Below are positions 1-8,892 of a stretch of DNA of 64,000 nt, piece after piece; the first letter of the stretch is position 1; the number at the start of each line of letters is the position of its first letter. The translations under genes were made by a program, and so were the position numbers. The notes under the pieces were generated by a model that ran no database searches, had not been told where the DNA came from, and saw nothing but the letters and a program-made list of their open reading frames with translations. The stretch is from Clostridium ihumii AP5. GTDB taxonomy: Bacteria > Bacillota > Clostridia > Clostridiales > Clostridiaceae. Where the stretch lies: the NCBI RefSeq assembly GCF_000612845.1, contig NZ_CCAT010000045.1, positions 124,001 to 188,000 on the forward strand, read 5' to 3'.

Positions 1-178
1 AAGCTCCTGTTTTTATATATGCTGCTTTTCCTGTAAGAATTGCAACTTTTTTAATTCCTTTGTTCACTAAATCTTTAGCTATATCATTAAATTTTTGTAT
101 TGCTCCTGCCCCTAAATATAAATGTGTTTTTGTAATAATTTCTCTCACTTCATTAACTGGCATAGTTTTTTCCCACAT
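1..178 (-). CDS. Iron-containing alcohol dehydrogenase, N-terminal part (runs off the window)
   Basis: Only the first 59 codons are present; the rest lies before the window. The translation has the N-terminal pattern of Fe-dependent alcohol dehydrogenases: a short basic start, the stretch LYLGAGAIQKFNDIAKDL, then KVAILTGKAAY as the first beta strand of the nucleotide-binding fold. The family reduces aldehydes or oxidises alcohols with NAD(P)H and a metal bound by later His/Asp residues that are not visible here. The ATG at 178 follows a strong GGAGGAG site at about 190. Substrate unknown. The family call is fairly safe from this segment alone. Confidence 0.75.
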   Translation of the reverse strand, partial: MWEKTMPVNEVREIITKTHLYLGAGAIQKFNDIAKDLVNKGIKKVAILTGKAAYIKTGA

Positions 179-513
179 AATATAACTCCTCCAATATATA
201 TAAATTTGATTTTATTTTAAGAATATTTGAAATTTATTATATTAATATACTAATATAAACTTAGAGCATATTCAATAGATTTCGTTAAAAAAATATCAAT
301 TTTCTATTGTATTTTTTTCTTTATTTTAAAAATTTTAAAATAATTTAATAAAATACATTGTTTTCTACAAGATACTTGTTTTTTTTTAAATTCTTTGTAT
401 TTTTTTTAACAAGTTTTGATAATATTATTCTTACTTTTGTTTTCTATTTTTTTAATTGGTTATACTTTATGATATATTAGATATATATTTGTTTTAAAGG
501 AGTATATTAATAT
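179..513. other. Divergent intergenic region, AT-rich, no gene
   Basis: This 335-base stretch separates the alcohol dehydrogenase (minus) from the SNF2 helicase (plus), so it must hold both promoters. It is dominated by T runs. I see no convincing -35/-10 pair, hairpin terminator, RNA gene or open frame. The helicase ribosome-binding site AAAGGAG lies about 495-501. Confidence 0.5.
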
Positions 514-3500
514 ATGTTTTCTGTAGATTTTGAAAAATTACTTGCAAATTGTTTTTATTATAAATATTCAGATGGATGTTCTTTATTTAGAAAAGATAAG
601 GTAGCTATAACAAATATAGATGTAAATGATATTAATTGTTTCTTTGCTTCTGGAATAGTTAAAGATTCAAATAATTCATTGTATAAAACTAGTATTACTG
701 TTAGTCATGATGGTTCAGTTTTAAATATGCATTGTAGTTGTGATGATTATGACACAAATGAACCTTGTACTCACATTTATGCATTGGCACTAAAATACAA
801 TTATGAAATTTCAAATCAACCTGAAATAGTAAATAAACTAAACTATTTAACTTTAATTTCTAATATAAATGAAAATATTTCTTCAGTTGATGTTGAGAAA
901 AAAGAATTAGATTTAGAAATTCATTTAAATATAAATAATGAATTAAAAAATGATTGTATTTGTTCTTTAAGCTTTAAGGTAGGTGAAAATAAAAAATATG
1001 TAATTAAATCTATTAAAAACTTTTTAAACTGTTTAGACTCAAATTTACCACTACAGTTTGGAAAAGGCTTTACCTTTAATCCTCAAATTCATAAATTTTC
1101 TAAAATAGATAAAGAAGTTTTTTCTTTACTTAGTTCTATACTAGAAATTCAAAATATTAATTCAAACACTTATTATAATAATAAAAATCTGATAAGTGGT
1201 AAGGATATTATATTGCCAAATTCTATTGGAAAGAGATTTTTTAACATATTGAAAGAAAAGTCGTTTTTTCTAAAATACAATAGTTTTGACTTTGGAGCTA
1301 AAACCATTATATGTGAAGACCTACCTATTTCCTTTGACATTTCTAAGGGAAATAGTGAAATCACAGTAAATTTGAAAGATAAAAATATATTTCCTATTTT
1401 CAATGGTGAATACTATTTATATGGTTCTACCCTATATTACCCTAATGAAAATCAAAGAAAATTTTTAAAAGCTTTCTGCAATTGTGACAAAGTAATTATT
1501 CCTGAAAATGAAATAAATAGATTATCAAAAATTATACTTCCAACAATAAAGGCAATTTCTAATAAAATTAATATAACAGATAATCTTAAAGAAATTATAA
1601 TAGATGATCCTCTAATTATTAATTTATACCTTGATAAAATTGATGACTCAATTGAATTAAAAATTGAATTTTGTTATGGTGATATAAAGTTTAATCCATT
1701 AAATGAATCAATTGATTCTAAAGGACTTATAATAAGAGACATAGAAAAAGAAACCTCTATACTTTCATTTATTGAAACTTTTGGTTTTGATAAAAAAGAA
1801 TCCTCTTATTATATGGAAGATGAAAGTTCTATTATTAATTTTATATCTAAAGGCATTGATGACCTTAAAAATCAATGTATCATATACTACTCTGAAAATT
1901 TTAAAACATTAAAAATACATAAAAATTCGAGAATTAATTCTTCTATAAAATTAACTGATAATAATTTGTTAGATTTTTCTTTTTCAATAGATAATATTAG
2001 TAAAAATGAATTGAAGGATGTTTTAAAATCTATAAAACTTAATAAAAAATATCATCGACTTAAAAATGGTTCTTTTTTGTTGTTAGATAACCCTGATTTA
2101 GTTAATTTTACAAATACAATTGATTACTTGAACTTAAAATCTAAAGATTTAGAAAATGATAGTATATTGTTATCTAAGTATAATGCATTATATTTAGATA
2201 ATAAATTTCAAAACAACAATACATTAAAGGTTGAAAAAAATAAAAATTTTAGAAATTTAATAACAAACTTCAAATCTGTAGATGAAAGTGATTTTAAAGT
2301 ACCTTCTTCGATTAATGCATCACTAAGGGAATATCAAGAGATAGGTTTTAAATGGTTTAAAACTCTTTCTCAATTTGGATTTGGTGGAATATTAGCTGAT
2401 GAAATGGGTCTTGGTAAAACACTACAATCAATAACATTTATAGATTCTATACACAAAGAATTTAAAGAACCAACTTTAGTTATTTGTCCTACATCACTTG
2501 TTTATAATTGGGAAAGTGAATTTAATAAATTTGCTCCCCATATAAAAACTTTAGTTATTAGTGGTAATAAGGATTTACGATTATCAAAATTAGAATTACT
2601 ATCTGATTTTGATGTAATAATAACTTCTTATCCCTTAGTTAGAATTGATATAGATAATTATAAAAAAATTAATTTTTCATACTGTTTTTTAGATGAAGCA
2701 CAACAAATAAAAAATCCTGACTCTTTAACAACCAATGCTATTAAAGAAATTAGAGCTACTGGTAAGTTTGCTCTTACTGGAACACCTATAGAAAATTCTC
2801 TTACTGAACTTTGGTCTATATTTGATTTTATAATGCCAGGATATATGTTAAACTTAAATAAATTTAAAAATAATTATGAAAAGCCAATATTTAAAAATAA
2901 TGATAAAAATGCTCTTGAAGAGCTTAATAAACATATAAAACCTTTTATACTGAGAAGAAGGAAAAAAGAAGTTTTAAAAGAACTTCCTGATAAAATGGAA
3001 CAAACCATATTAATAGATTTAAATGAAGAACAAAAAAAATTATACTATTCTTATGTTGAAAATTATAAAAAAGAAATAGAAAATGAAGTAAATTCAAATG
3101 GATTTAATAAAAGTAAACTTAAAATACTTTCATTATTAACACGACTTCGTCAATTATGTTGTGATCCATCTAGTTTTATAGAAAATTATTCTGGAAGTAG
3201 TTCTAAAGTTGATTCTCTTATGGAAATTTTAGATTCTAGCATTTCCGAAAATCATAGAGTTCTTATTTTTTCTCAATTTACTTCTACTTTAAAAAATATA
3301 TCAAAACAACTTGAAGATAGAAATATATATTTTTTATACCTAGATGGAAGTACTAAAAGTTCTGAGAGATTAGAACTTGTTAATAAATTTAATTCTGGTG
3401 TAGGTAGTGTATTTCTAATTTCATTAAAAGCTGGAGGAAATGGACTTAATCTTACTAGTGCTGATACTGTAATTCATTTTGATCCTTGGTGGAATCCAGC

Positions 3501-3717
3501 TGTTGAAAACCAAGCTACCGATAGCGCCCATAGAATTGGTCAAACTAAAAAAGTTGATGTAATAAAACTTATAACTAAAGGAACAATTGAAGAAAAAATT
3601 CAAATACTTCAATCCAAAAAACAAGAAATTTTTAATATGACTGTTGAAGAAAATGCTTCTTCTGATAATATAATTTCAAAAATGACTGAGGATGATTTAA
3701 ATATGTTATTAAGTTAA
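514..3717 (+). CDS. SNF2-family DNA-dependent ATPase with SWIM zinc finger
   Basis: 1067 residues. The N terminus carries a SWIM finger: C74 and C76, then C85 and H87. A long middle region of low similarity follows. The C-terminal half is a complete SNF2 motor: motif I DEMGLGKT near residue 632, motif II DEAQ near 727, ALTGTPIEN (motif III), RLRQLCCDP, then the helicase C lobe with FSQFTS, LDGSTKSSER, AGGNGLNLTSAD and a final AHRIGQ (motif VI). Such proteins translocate on double-stranded DNA and remodel bound proteins; the role in Firmicutes is poorly defined and may be in transcription or repair. The start follows AAAGGAG by 12 nt. It stands alone, with a strong hairpin terminator downstream. 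Confidence 0.95.
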   Translation: MFSVDFEKLLANCFYYKYSDGCSLFRKDKVAITNIDVNDINCFFASGIVKDSNNSLYKTSITVSHDGSVLNMHCSCDDYDTNEPCTHIYALALKYNYEISNQPEIVNKLNYLTLISNINENISSVDVEKKELDLEIHLNINNELKNDCICSLSFKVGENKKYVIKSIKNFLNCLDSNLPLQFGKGFTFNPQIHKFSKIDKEVFSLLSSILEIQNINSNTYYNNKNLISGKDIILPNSIGKRFFNILKEKSFFLKYNSFDFGAKTIICEDLPISFDISKGNSEITVNLKDKNIFPIFNGEYYLYGSTLYYPNENQRKFLKAFCNCDKVIIPENEINRLSKIILPTIKAISNKINITDNLKEIIIDDPLIINLYLDKIDDSIELKIEFCYGDIKFNPLNESIDSKGLIIRDIEKETSILSFIETFGFDKKESSYYMEDESSIINFISKGIDDLKNQCIIYYSENFKTLKIHKNSRINSSIKLTDNNLLDFSFSIDNISKNELKDVLKSIKLNKKYHRLKNGSFLLLDNPDLVNFTNTIDYLNLKSKDLENDSILLSKYNALYLDNKFQNNNTLKVEKNKNFRNLITNFKSVDESDFKVPSSINASLREYQEIGFKWFKTLSQFGFGGILADEMGLGKTLQSITFIDSIHKEFKEPTLVICPTSLVYNWESEFNKFAPHIKTLVISGNKDLRLSKLELLSDFDVIITSYPLVRIDIDNYKKINFSYCFLDEAQQIKNPDSLTTNAIKEIRATGKFALTGTPIENSLTELWSIFDFIMPGYMLNLNKFKNNYEKPIFKNNDKNALEELNKHIKPFILRRRKKEVLKELPDKMEQTILIDLNEEQKKLYYSYVENYKKEIENEVNSNGFNKSKLKILSLLTRLRQLCCDPSSFIENYSGSSSKVDSLMEILDSSISENHRVLIFSQFTSTLKNISKQLEDRNIYFLYLDGSTKSSERLELVNKFNSGVGSVFLISLKAGGNGLNLTSADTVIHFDPWWNPAVENQATDSAHRIGQTKKVDVIKLITKGTIEEKIQILQSKKQEIFNMTVEENASSDNIISKMTEDDLNMLLS

Positions 3718-3790
3718 TTGTCTACACCATTTTCATTATATATATTACTACATATATATACAAATGTAATAATTCCAATGCTTATAAAAT

Positions 3791-3825
3791 AAAAAATCAA
3801 GTATTAAAACATACTTGATTTTTTA
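3791..3825. terminator. Rho-independent terminator (bidirectional)
   Basis: The stem AAATCAAGTAT / ATACTTGATTT with loop TAAAAC is flanked by A and T runs. It lies between the convergent SNF2 gene and the small gene ending at 3869, so it can serve both. Confidence 0.85.
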
Positions 3826-3868
3826 TATCTATCTAATTTTTTTATAGGCTTAAAATTAATTCTAAAAT

Positions 3869-4198
3869 CTATTTATTCAATAAATGTTGTAATCCACTTT
3901 GATTTAAAATTCCCTCTACTGCTAATTCTAATTTTAAAGGTGATTCAAAATGTATACTTTCATTAATTGATACATTTTCAGTAATTTCTCCTAAAAACCA
4001 CTTATTATAATATTTAAAATTAGCTATATACTTTAAACTTATATCTGTAACAAGCATATCCTTATCTCCTAATGGGTTGAAACGCTTAATTTCATCACAT
4101 TGTCTAATATTTGCTACAGTATGCCTTTTATTATCTACATCCATTATAGATATATAAAATATATTTTCCCCAATTGTATTTAAATTTTCATTACACAT
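3869..4198 (-). CDS. Hypothetical protein, 109 aa
   Basis: Not recognised. It is a soluble, mixed alpha/beta-looking protein without signal peptide or membrane segment. The ATG follows a strong AGGGGGG site. A near-consensus sigma-A promoter (TTGACA at 4324-4329, 17-bp spacer, TATTAT at 4301-4306) lies upstream, leaving a leader of about 100 nt. The codon use resembles its neighbours. The promoter and ribosome-binding site make it a credible expressed gene. Function unknown. Confidence 0.7.
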   Translation of the reverse strand: MCNENLNTIGENIFYISIMDVDNKRHTVANIRQCDEIKRFNPLGDKDMLVTDISLKYIANFKYYNKWFLGEITENVSINESIHFESPLKLELAVEGILNQSGLQHLLNK

Positions 4199-4621
4199 AA
4201 TAACCCCCCTATTGTAAAATATTTATAATTTTATAAATTTGCTTAAAATTCTAAATATTGAAAATTCACCTGTTATATTTATAACAATCCCCTTACATTT
4301 ATAATATTATGTTATCTAACTATTGTCAATATATTTTTATATTTTATTATTTTATTTATTGTATGTATTTAAGTAGCTTTAAGTTACTTAAATACATTCT
4401 ATTTTCATTCTTTTATTTTTCAAACCATCACTTTTATCATAATTTCTTTTCTCATAAGCCTTACAATGTAATTGTTTTCTAAATACTATGTTTGATAAAA
4501 AAAACACTAAATACTTCTATTTATATAACAAATTTATATTTCTATAGTTAAAATTTAATTTTATTTTAATAAGTTTATGATATTATGTTTTTGAAATGTT
4601 AAATATGGGGGTAATCTTTTT
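4199..4621. other. Divergent intergenic region with an orphan hairpin
   Basis: Apart from the 3869 promoter, this stretch holds a perfect 13-bp inverted repeat with a 9-nt loop: ATGTATTTAAGTA at 4363-4375 and TACTTAAATACAT at 4385-4397. It is not followed by a clean T run. No coding frame is convincing. The rest is AT-rich leader for the gene at 4622. Confidence 0.55.
4271..4329 (-). promoter_or_regulatory. Sigma-A promoter with downstream dyad for the 3869 gene
   Basis: On the minus strand TTGACA (4329-4324) is followed after 17 bp by TATTAT (4306-4301). About 8-23 nt past the expected start lies the inverted repeat TGTTATA-AA-TATAACA (4286-4271), placed where a repressor could block clearance. 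The promoter reading is strong; the operator role is inference. Confidence 0.65.
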
Positions 4622-5179
4622 ATGAATATTCTTTTGTTATCTTTTAGTGGAAGAGACAATGGCAATTGTAATGGTATTTTAAAATTTATAACTCACCATT
4701 ATGATACACATTCAGTTTCATCAATAAATATAAAGAATTTAAACATACATGGATGTTTTAACTGTAATTATCAATGTTTTAATTCTTCTTTACTTTGTCC
4801 TTATATTAATGATGATATAGAATTAATATATAACAAAATAATAAATAGTGATTTAACTATTTTTTTAGTACCTACATATAGTGAAGCTCCACCTTCATTG
4901 TACTTTGCTTTTAGAGAACGTTCCCAATGCGTTTTTAAAAGTGATACATTTTATAAAAATTATACTGATGTAAAAAAAGCCTTTATTGTTCTAGGAAACA
5001 AAACGTCTGGTGGATTAGATACTGTGAATATCTTACTTAATGAAGAAAAGAAGTATACCTATGAGTCTGTTCTTCTTCTTCAAAGTCATAATTATAATCA
5101 AAGTTCAATTAAAGGTGAACTTATAAAGTGTAAAACTGTTCAAAATGAAATAATAAACTTTATAGATTCCTTAATTTAA
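4622..5179 (+). CDS. Flavodoxin-fold NAD(P)H-dependent FMN reductase-like protein
   Basis: 185 residues. The N terminus MNILLLSFSGRDNGNC is the first beta strand and phosphate-binding loop of a flavodoxin-like fold (usually SxR/SGN). A Cys cluster follows: GCFNC near residue 45, then C-rich YQCF and LCPYINDD, typical of clostridial flavoprotein and iron-sulfur flavoprotein relatives that reduce quinones, nitro compounds or electron carriers. FLVPTYSEAPPS corresponds to the second flavin-contact loop. Monocistronic, with its own terminator; convergent with the MerR gene. The exact cofactor and substrate cannot be read from the sequence. Confidence 0.75.
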   Translation: MNILLLSFSGRDNGNCNGILKFITHHYDTHSVSSINIKNLNIHGCFNCNYQCFNSSLLCPYINDDIELIYNKIINSDLTIFLVPTYSEAPPSLYFAFRERSQCVFKSDTFYKNYTDVKKAFIVLGNKTSGGLDTVNILLNEEKKYTYESVLLLQSHNYNQSSIKGELIKCKTVQNEIINFIDSLI

Positions 5180-5184
5180 AATAT

Positions 5185-5216
5185 AAAAAGACTGTATTTT
5201 ACTACAGCCTTTTTTA
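5185..5216. terminator. Rho-independent terminator (bidirectional)
   Basis: The hairpin AAAAAGACTGTA / TACAGCCTTTTT with loop TTTTAC lies between the convergent flavoprotein and MerR genes. Flanking A and T runs let it act in both directions. Confidence 0.8.
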
Positions 5217-5218
5217 CT

Positions 5219-6025
5219 CTATTTAATTTTTTTAATTGGAAAATATACTTCTGTTATAAATTCATCTATATTATTTGTAGTTGTAAAGCCTTTTATATAT
5301 TGCTCATAAGGAGCATCTATTAATTTATAATTATTTTTCTCTACCCACTCCATTAATTTTCCATATACATTATTTAGATTTGAATATGCTCCTTTACAAA
5401 TACCTTTTGCACATAAACCACCTTTTAATATTCTTGTATTTTTACATTCTTGTAATACAGGAATTGCTACCTCTGTATCATTATCTAAATGATTAAATTC
5501 CGTATCATGATAAATAGACATTGGTGCTCCTATCACTTTAATTTTTTCTTTACTTACTATTTCAAATAATCTTCCTATATACTTTCCATAATCCTCAGTG
5601 CTCATTCTTTGTCTACTAGATAATATTATTTGGTCCTCTTTTGTAACTAATTCTACACTTATATTCTCAATAAATGCCATTATATCCACTCCATTTCTTA
5701 AATTTACAATATCCTCTTTAATACTTTTTCCCATATTTTCATATTGACTAATTTTTTCATTTATATAAGTTAATTTTTCTGTTATCTTTTGTAACGTATA
5801 CTTATCATTATTTTTTTTCATAATAGAGGCTATCTCCTCAAGAGAAAAGTCATATCCTTTGAGTCTATTGATTAAAAGCATCTTACGAATTTGAGATATA
5901 TCATAAAATCTATATCCATTTTCCTCATTTATTCTTTTAGGTTTTATAAGATTAATGTCATCATAATGTCTTAAAGTTCTTGTTGTCACTCCACAAATTT
6001 TAGAGAATTCTCCTATTGAAAGCAT
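5219..6025 (-). CDS. MerR-family regulator with GyrI-like effector domain
   Basis: About 268 residues. The N-terminal winged helix reads MLSIGEFSKICGVTTRTLRHY, the MerR signature, followed by the dimer coiled coil. The C-terminal 150 residues have a GyrI-like/AraC effector-binding look ending in EVYFPIKK. This architecture is typical of BmrR/BltR-type drug-sensing activators. The start is set at 6025, not 6040, because GGAGG (6037-6033) lies immediately before the inner ATG and would be inside the longer frame. Its promoter has the MerR 19-bp spacer, so autoregulation is likely. No obvious efflux target adjoins it. Confidence 0.9.
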   Translation of the reverse strand: MLSIGEFSKICGVTTRTLRHYDDINLIKPKRINEENGYRFYDISQIRKMLLINRLKGYDFSLEEIASIMKKNNDKYTLQKITEKLTYINEKISQYENMGKSIKEDIVNLRNGVDIMAFIENISVELVTKEDQIILSSRQRMSTEDYGKYIGRLFEIVSKEKIKVIGAPMSIYHDTEFNHLDNDTEVAIPVLQECKNTRILKGGLCAKGICKGAYSNLNNVYGKLMEWVEKNNYKLIDAPYEQYIKGFTTTNNIDEFITEVYFPIKKIK

Positions 6026-6069
6026 ATTTTTTACCTCCATAAATAAACTTCTTAGTTAACTATATTTAA

Positions 6070-6100
6070 ATTATAATGTTTTCCGTTACGTTAAAGTCAA
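6070..6100 (-). promoter_or_regulatory. MerR-type promoter with 19-bp spacer and dyad
   Basis: On the minus strand TTGACT (6100-6095) and TATAAT (6075-6070) are separated by 19 bp instead of 17. The spacer begins with the dyad CTTTAACGTAACGGAAA. Over-long spacers with such dyads are the hallmark of promoters untwisted by MerR activators, so this is the likely target of the gene at 5219. Confidence 0.75.
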
Positions 6101-6145
6101 CATAAAAAAATAAACTTAGAGATATAATCCCTAAGTCTATTTTTT
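6100..6145 (-). terminator. Terminator of pflB
   Basis: The stem AATAAACTTAG / CTAAGTCTATT around 6108-6142 is flanked by A and T runs, just after the pflB stop codon on the minus strand. It overlaps the -35 side of the MerR promoter. Confidence 0.75.
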
Positions 6146-6159
6146 ACATATTTTTTATA

Positions 6160-8391
6160 TTACATTTTTTTATGGAATGTTCTATTTATAACATCTAATT
6201 GTTGTTCTCTAGTTAATTTTATGAAGTTAACTGCATATCCAGATACTCTGATTGTTAATTGAGGGTATAACTCTGGATGATCCATTGCATCTAATAATGT
6301 TTCTCTATTGAACACATTAACATTTAAGTGATGTGCATTTTGACTAAAGTATCCGTCCATCATAGCACTTAAAGTTGTTATTCTCTCATCAGCAGATTTT
6401 CCTAATGCATCTGGAATTATTGAGAATGTGTTTGATATTCCATCTTGAGAATCTTCATATGGTAATTTAGCAACTGAATTTAATGATGCTAATGAACCAC
6501 TGTTATCTCTTCCGTGCATTGGGTTAGCTCCTGGTGCAAATGGCTCTCCTGCTTTTCTTCCATCAGGTGTAGTTCCTGTTTTCTTACCATAAACTACGTT
6601 TGATGTTATAGTTAATACTGATTGAGTATGGTATGCATTTCTGTATGTCTTATTCTTTCTGATTTTGTTCATCATGTTTTCAACTAAGAATACTGCTATA
6701 TCATCAACTCTATCATCATCATTTCCGTATTTTGGATAGTCTCCTTCTATTTCAAAGTCAACTGCTATTCCTTCTTCATTTCTTATTGGCTTAACTTTAG
6801 CATATTTAATTGCTGATAATGAATCTGCACATACAGATAATCCAGCTATTCCACATGCCATTGTTCTAAATACATCTCTGTCATGTAATGCCATTTGTAA
6901 TGATTCATAAGAATATTTATCGTGCATGTAGTGAATTACATTTAATGTATTTACATAAAGGTTTGCTAACCAATCTGTCATAACATCAAATTTTTCCATT
7001 ACTTCATCATAATTTAAGTATTCACTTGAAATGCCTTCCATTTTAGGACCAACTTGTACTCCACTCTTCTCATCTCTTCCACCATTTATAGTGTAAAGTA
7101 ATGTTTTAGCTAAGTTAACTCTTGCTCCGAAGAATTGCATTTGCTTTCCAACTCTCATAGCAGATACACAGCAAGCTATTGCATAATCGTCTCCCCAGTA
7201 TGGTTTCATTAAATCATCATTCTCGTATTGAACAGAACTTGTGTCTATTGAAACTTTTGAGCAGAAATCCTTAAATCCTTGTGGTAAATGTGTTGACCAT
7301 AAAACTGTTAAGTTTGGTTCTGGTGAAGCTCCTAAAGTATATAATGTATTTAATATTCTAAATGAGTTCTTAGTAACTAAAGTTCTACCATCTAGTCCCA
7401 TACCACCAATTGACTCTGTTACCCAAGTTGGGTCTCCTGAGAATAAGTCATTATATTCTGGAGTTCTTAAGAATTTAACAAGTCTTAATTTCATTACAAA
7501 ATGATCTACTAACTCTTGTGCTTCTTCTTCTGTTATTAATCCAGCTTCTAAATCTCTTTGAATGTAGATATCTATAAATGTAGATGTTCTACCAAGTGAC
7601 ATTGCTGCTCCATTTTGTTGTTTTATTGAACCTAAATATCCAAAGTATAACCATTGAATAGCTTCTTTTGCATTTGTAGCTGGTTTTGATATATCTAAAC
7701 CATATGTTAAAGCTAATCCTTTTAATTCTTCTAAAGCTTTTATTTGATCAGAAATTTCTTCTCTTAATCTGATAACTTCTTCATCTATACAGCTTACTTC
7801 TAATGTATCTTTTTGCTCTATTTTATCTTGTATTAATCTATCAACACCATAAAGTGCAACTCTTCTATAGTCTCCTATTATTCTTCCTCTACCATAAGCA
7901 TCTGGAAGTCCTGTTATGATTCCATATTTTCTAGCTGCTCTCATATCTTTTGTATAAGCATCAAAAACTCCTTGATTGTGAGTTTTTCTATATTTAGTAA
8001 ATATTTCTGGTATTGAAGGATCTACTTCATATCCATAAGCTTTACAAGAAGTTTCAACCATTCTTATTCCACCATATGGCATTACAGCTCTTTTTAATGG
8101 TGCATCTGTTTGAACTCCAACTATTTTTTCAATTGCTTTATCTATATATCCTGGATCATATGCGTTTATATCAGATACTGTTTTTGTATCAACATCTAAA
8201 ACTCCGCCATTATCTCTTTCTTTTTTAAATAATTCACTTACTTCATCCCATAGTTTTTTAGTATTTTCAGTAGCGCCTTTTAAGAAACTGCTATCCCCTT
8301 CATATGGAGTATAGTTTGTTTGAATGAAATTTCTTACGTCTATTTTTTTTGTCCAATTTCCTTGTTTAAAGTTTTTCCATTGTTCTTGCAT
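6160..8391 (-). CDS. pflB: Formate acetyltransferase (pyruvate formate-lyase)
   Basis: 743 residues, full length for the family. It converts pyruvate and CoA to acetyl-CoA and formate by glycyl-radical chemistry. The catalytic cysteine pair C407-C408 sits in [12 protein letters not shown]. The radical loop RVSGYAV near the C terminus places the radical glycine at G718. The N-terminal pyruvate-binding region ([18 protein letters not shown]) is intact. The gene has its own promoter and terminator. The activating enzyme pflA, usually adjacent, is not in this window: the downstream neighbour is the MerR gene. Confidence 0.98.
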   Translation of the reverse strand: MQEQWKNFKQGNWTKKIDVRNFIQTNYTPYEGDSSFLKGATENTKKLWDEVSELFKKERDNGGVLDVDTKTVSDINAYDPGYIDKAIEKIVGVQTDAPLKRAVMPYGGIRMVETSCKAYGYEVDPSIPEIFTKYRKTHNQGVFDAYTKDMRAARKYGIITGLPDAYGRGRIIGDYRRVALYGVDRLIQDKIEQKDTLEVSCIDEEVIRLREEISDQIKALEELKGLALTYGLDISKPATNAKEAIQWLYFGYLGSIKQQNGAAMSLGRTSTFIDIYIQRDLEAGLITEEEAQELVDHFVMKLRLVKFLRTPEYNDLFSGDPTWVTESIGGMGLDGRTLVTKNSFRILNTLYTLGASPEPNLTVLWSTHLPQGFKDFCSKVSIDTSSVQYENDDLMKPYWGDDYAIACCVSAMRVGKQMQFFGARVNLAKTLLYTINGGRDEKSGVQVGPKMEGISSEYLNYDEVMEKFDVMTDWLANLYVNTLNVIHYMHDKYSYESLQMALHDRDVFRTMACGIAGLSVCADSLSAIKYAKVKPIRNEEGIAVDFEIEGDYPKYGNDDDRVDDIAVFLVENMMNKIRKNKTYRNAYHTQSVLTITSNVVYGKKTGTTPDGRKAGEPFAPGANPMHGRDNSGSLASLNSVAKLPYEDSQDGISNTFSIIPDALGKSADERITTLSAMMDGYFSQNAHHLNVNVFNRETLLDAMDHPELYPQLTIRVSGYAVNFIKLTREQQLDVINRTFHKKM

Positions 8392-8418
8392 AAATAGCTA
8401 CCTCTTTTCTTATCTTTA

Positions 8419-8442
8419 ATTCATTATTTATTAATAATGAAT
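8419..8442. promoter_or_regulatory. pflB: Inverted repeat in the pflB leader
   Basis: The perfect dyad ATTCATTATT-TATT-AATAATGAAT lies 28 bp upstream of the pflB ATG and downstream of its promoter. It could be a repressor site or a 5' mRNA hairpin. It does not fit the Rex consensus as I know it. Confidence 0.45.
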
Positions 8443-8468
8443 ATTATGTAATAACTCTTGTTGAATAA

Positions 8469-8497
8469 ATAATATCATACCTATTTTAAAATTGCAA
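8469..8497 (-). promoter_or_regulatory. pflB: Sigma-A promoter of pflB
   Basis: On the minus strand TTGCAA (8497-8492) is followed after exactly 17 bp by TATTAT (8474-8469), about 80 bp upstream of pflB. Confidence 0.6.
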
Positions 8498-8528
8498 CAG
8501 ATTTTTTTCTGTTATATTAAATATTTTT

Positions 8529-8711
8529 TTAATTATGTTCTTCTATAATTCTTTTAATCTTATAGATACATCTACAACCATTGCAAATCCCTGTAGCTGC
8601 AAGAGTTTTCTCTTTTATTTCATCTATACTTCCAGCTCCATTTTCAACAGCTTCAATAATCTGTTCTTCTGTTATATGATTGCATAAACACAGTATGTTT
8701 TCTTTACTCAT
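8529..8711 (-). CDS. Bfd-like [2Fe-2S]-binding protein
   Basis: 60 residues. The four-Cys arrangement CLC near the N terminus and CNGCRC near the C terminus is that of the BFD fold (bacterioferritin-associated ferredoxin, NifU middle domain), which holds one [2Fe-2S] cluster. It probably acts as a small electron carrier or iron-handling protein. The ATG at 8711 is preceded by GGAAG at good spacing, so I prefer it to the GTG nine bases upstream. It lies upstream of pflB on the same strand, separated by a weak hairpin and the pflB promoter. The function is inferred only from the fold. Confidence 0.85.
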   Translation of the reverse strand: MSKENILCLCNHITEEQIIEAVENGAGSIDEIKEKTLAATGICNGCRCIYKIKRIIEEHN

Positions 8712-8862
8712 ATTTAACACTTCCTTTTTTATATTAGTATTAGTGTTATTGTGTTTTTAAATTCATTTATGTTTTTAGCCTTAATTTTAATTCTATCAAA
8801 ATTTATCGCGAAATATAATGTATAAATTATGGTAATTAAGTATTTTCTCTATATTTAACAAA

Positions 8863-8892
8863 AATAGAACGCGCTTAAAAGCACGTTCTATT
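8863..8892 (-). terminator. Hairpin terminator overlapping the stop of the 8888 gene
   Basis: AATAGAACG-C-GC / GC-A-CGTTCTATT forms a strong stem, followed on the minus strand by a TTTTTGTT run. The stop codon of the upstream gene lies inside the stem. Confidence 0.7.

Noticed and set aside
4363-4397. Terminator in the gap before the flavoprotein gene
   Set aside because: The hairpin is perfect but no transcript is known to end there and no T run follows; kept only as an orphan inverted repeat.
7241-7504. 87-codon plus-strand frame inside pflB
   Set aside because: Antisense shadow of a highly conserved gene; no ribosome-binding site.
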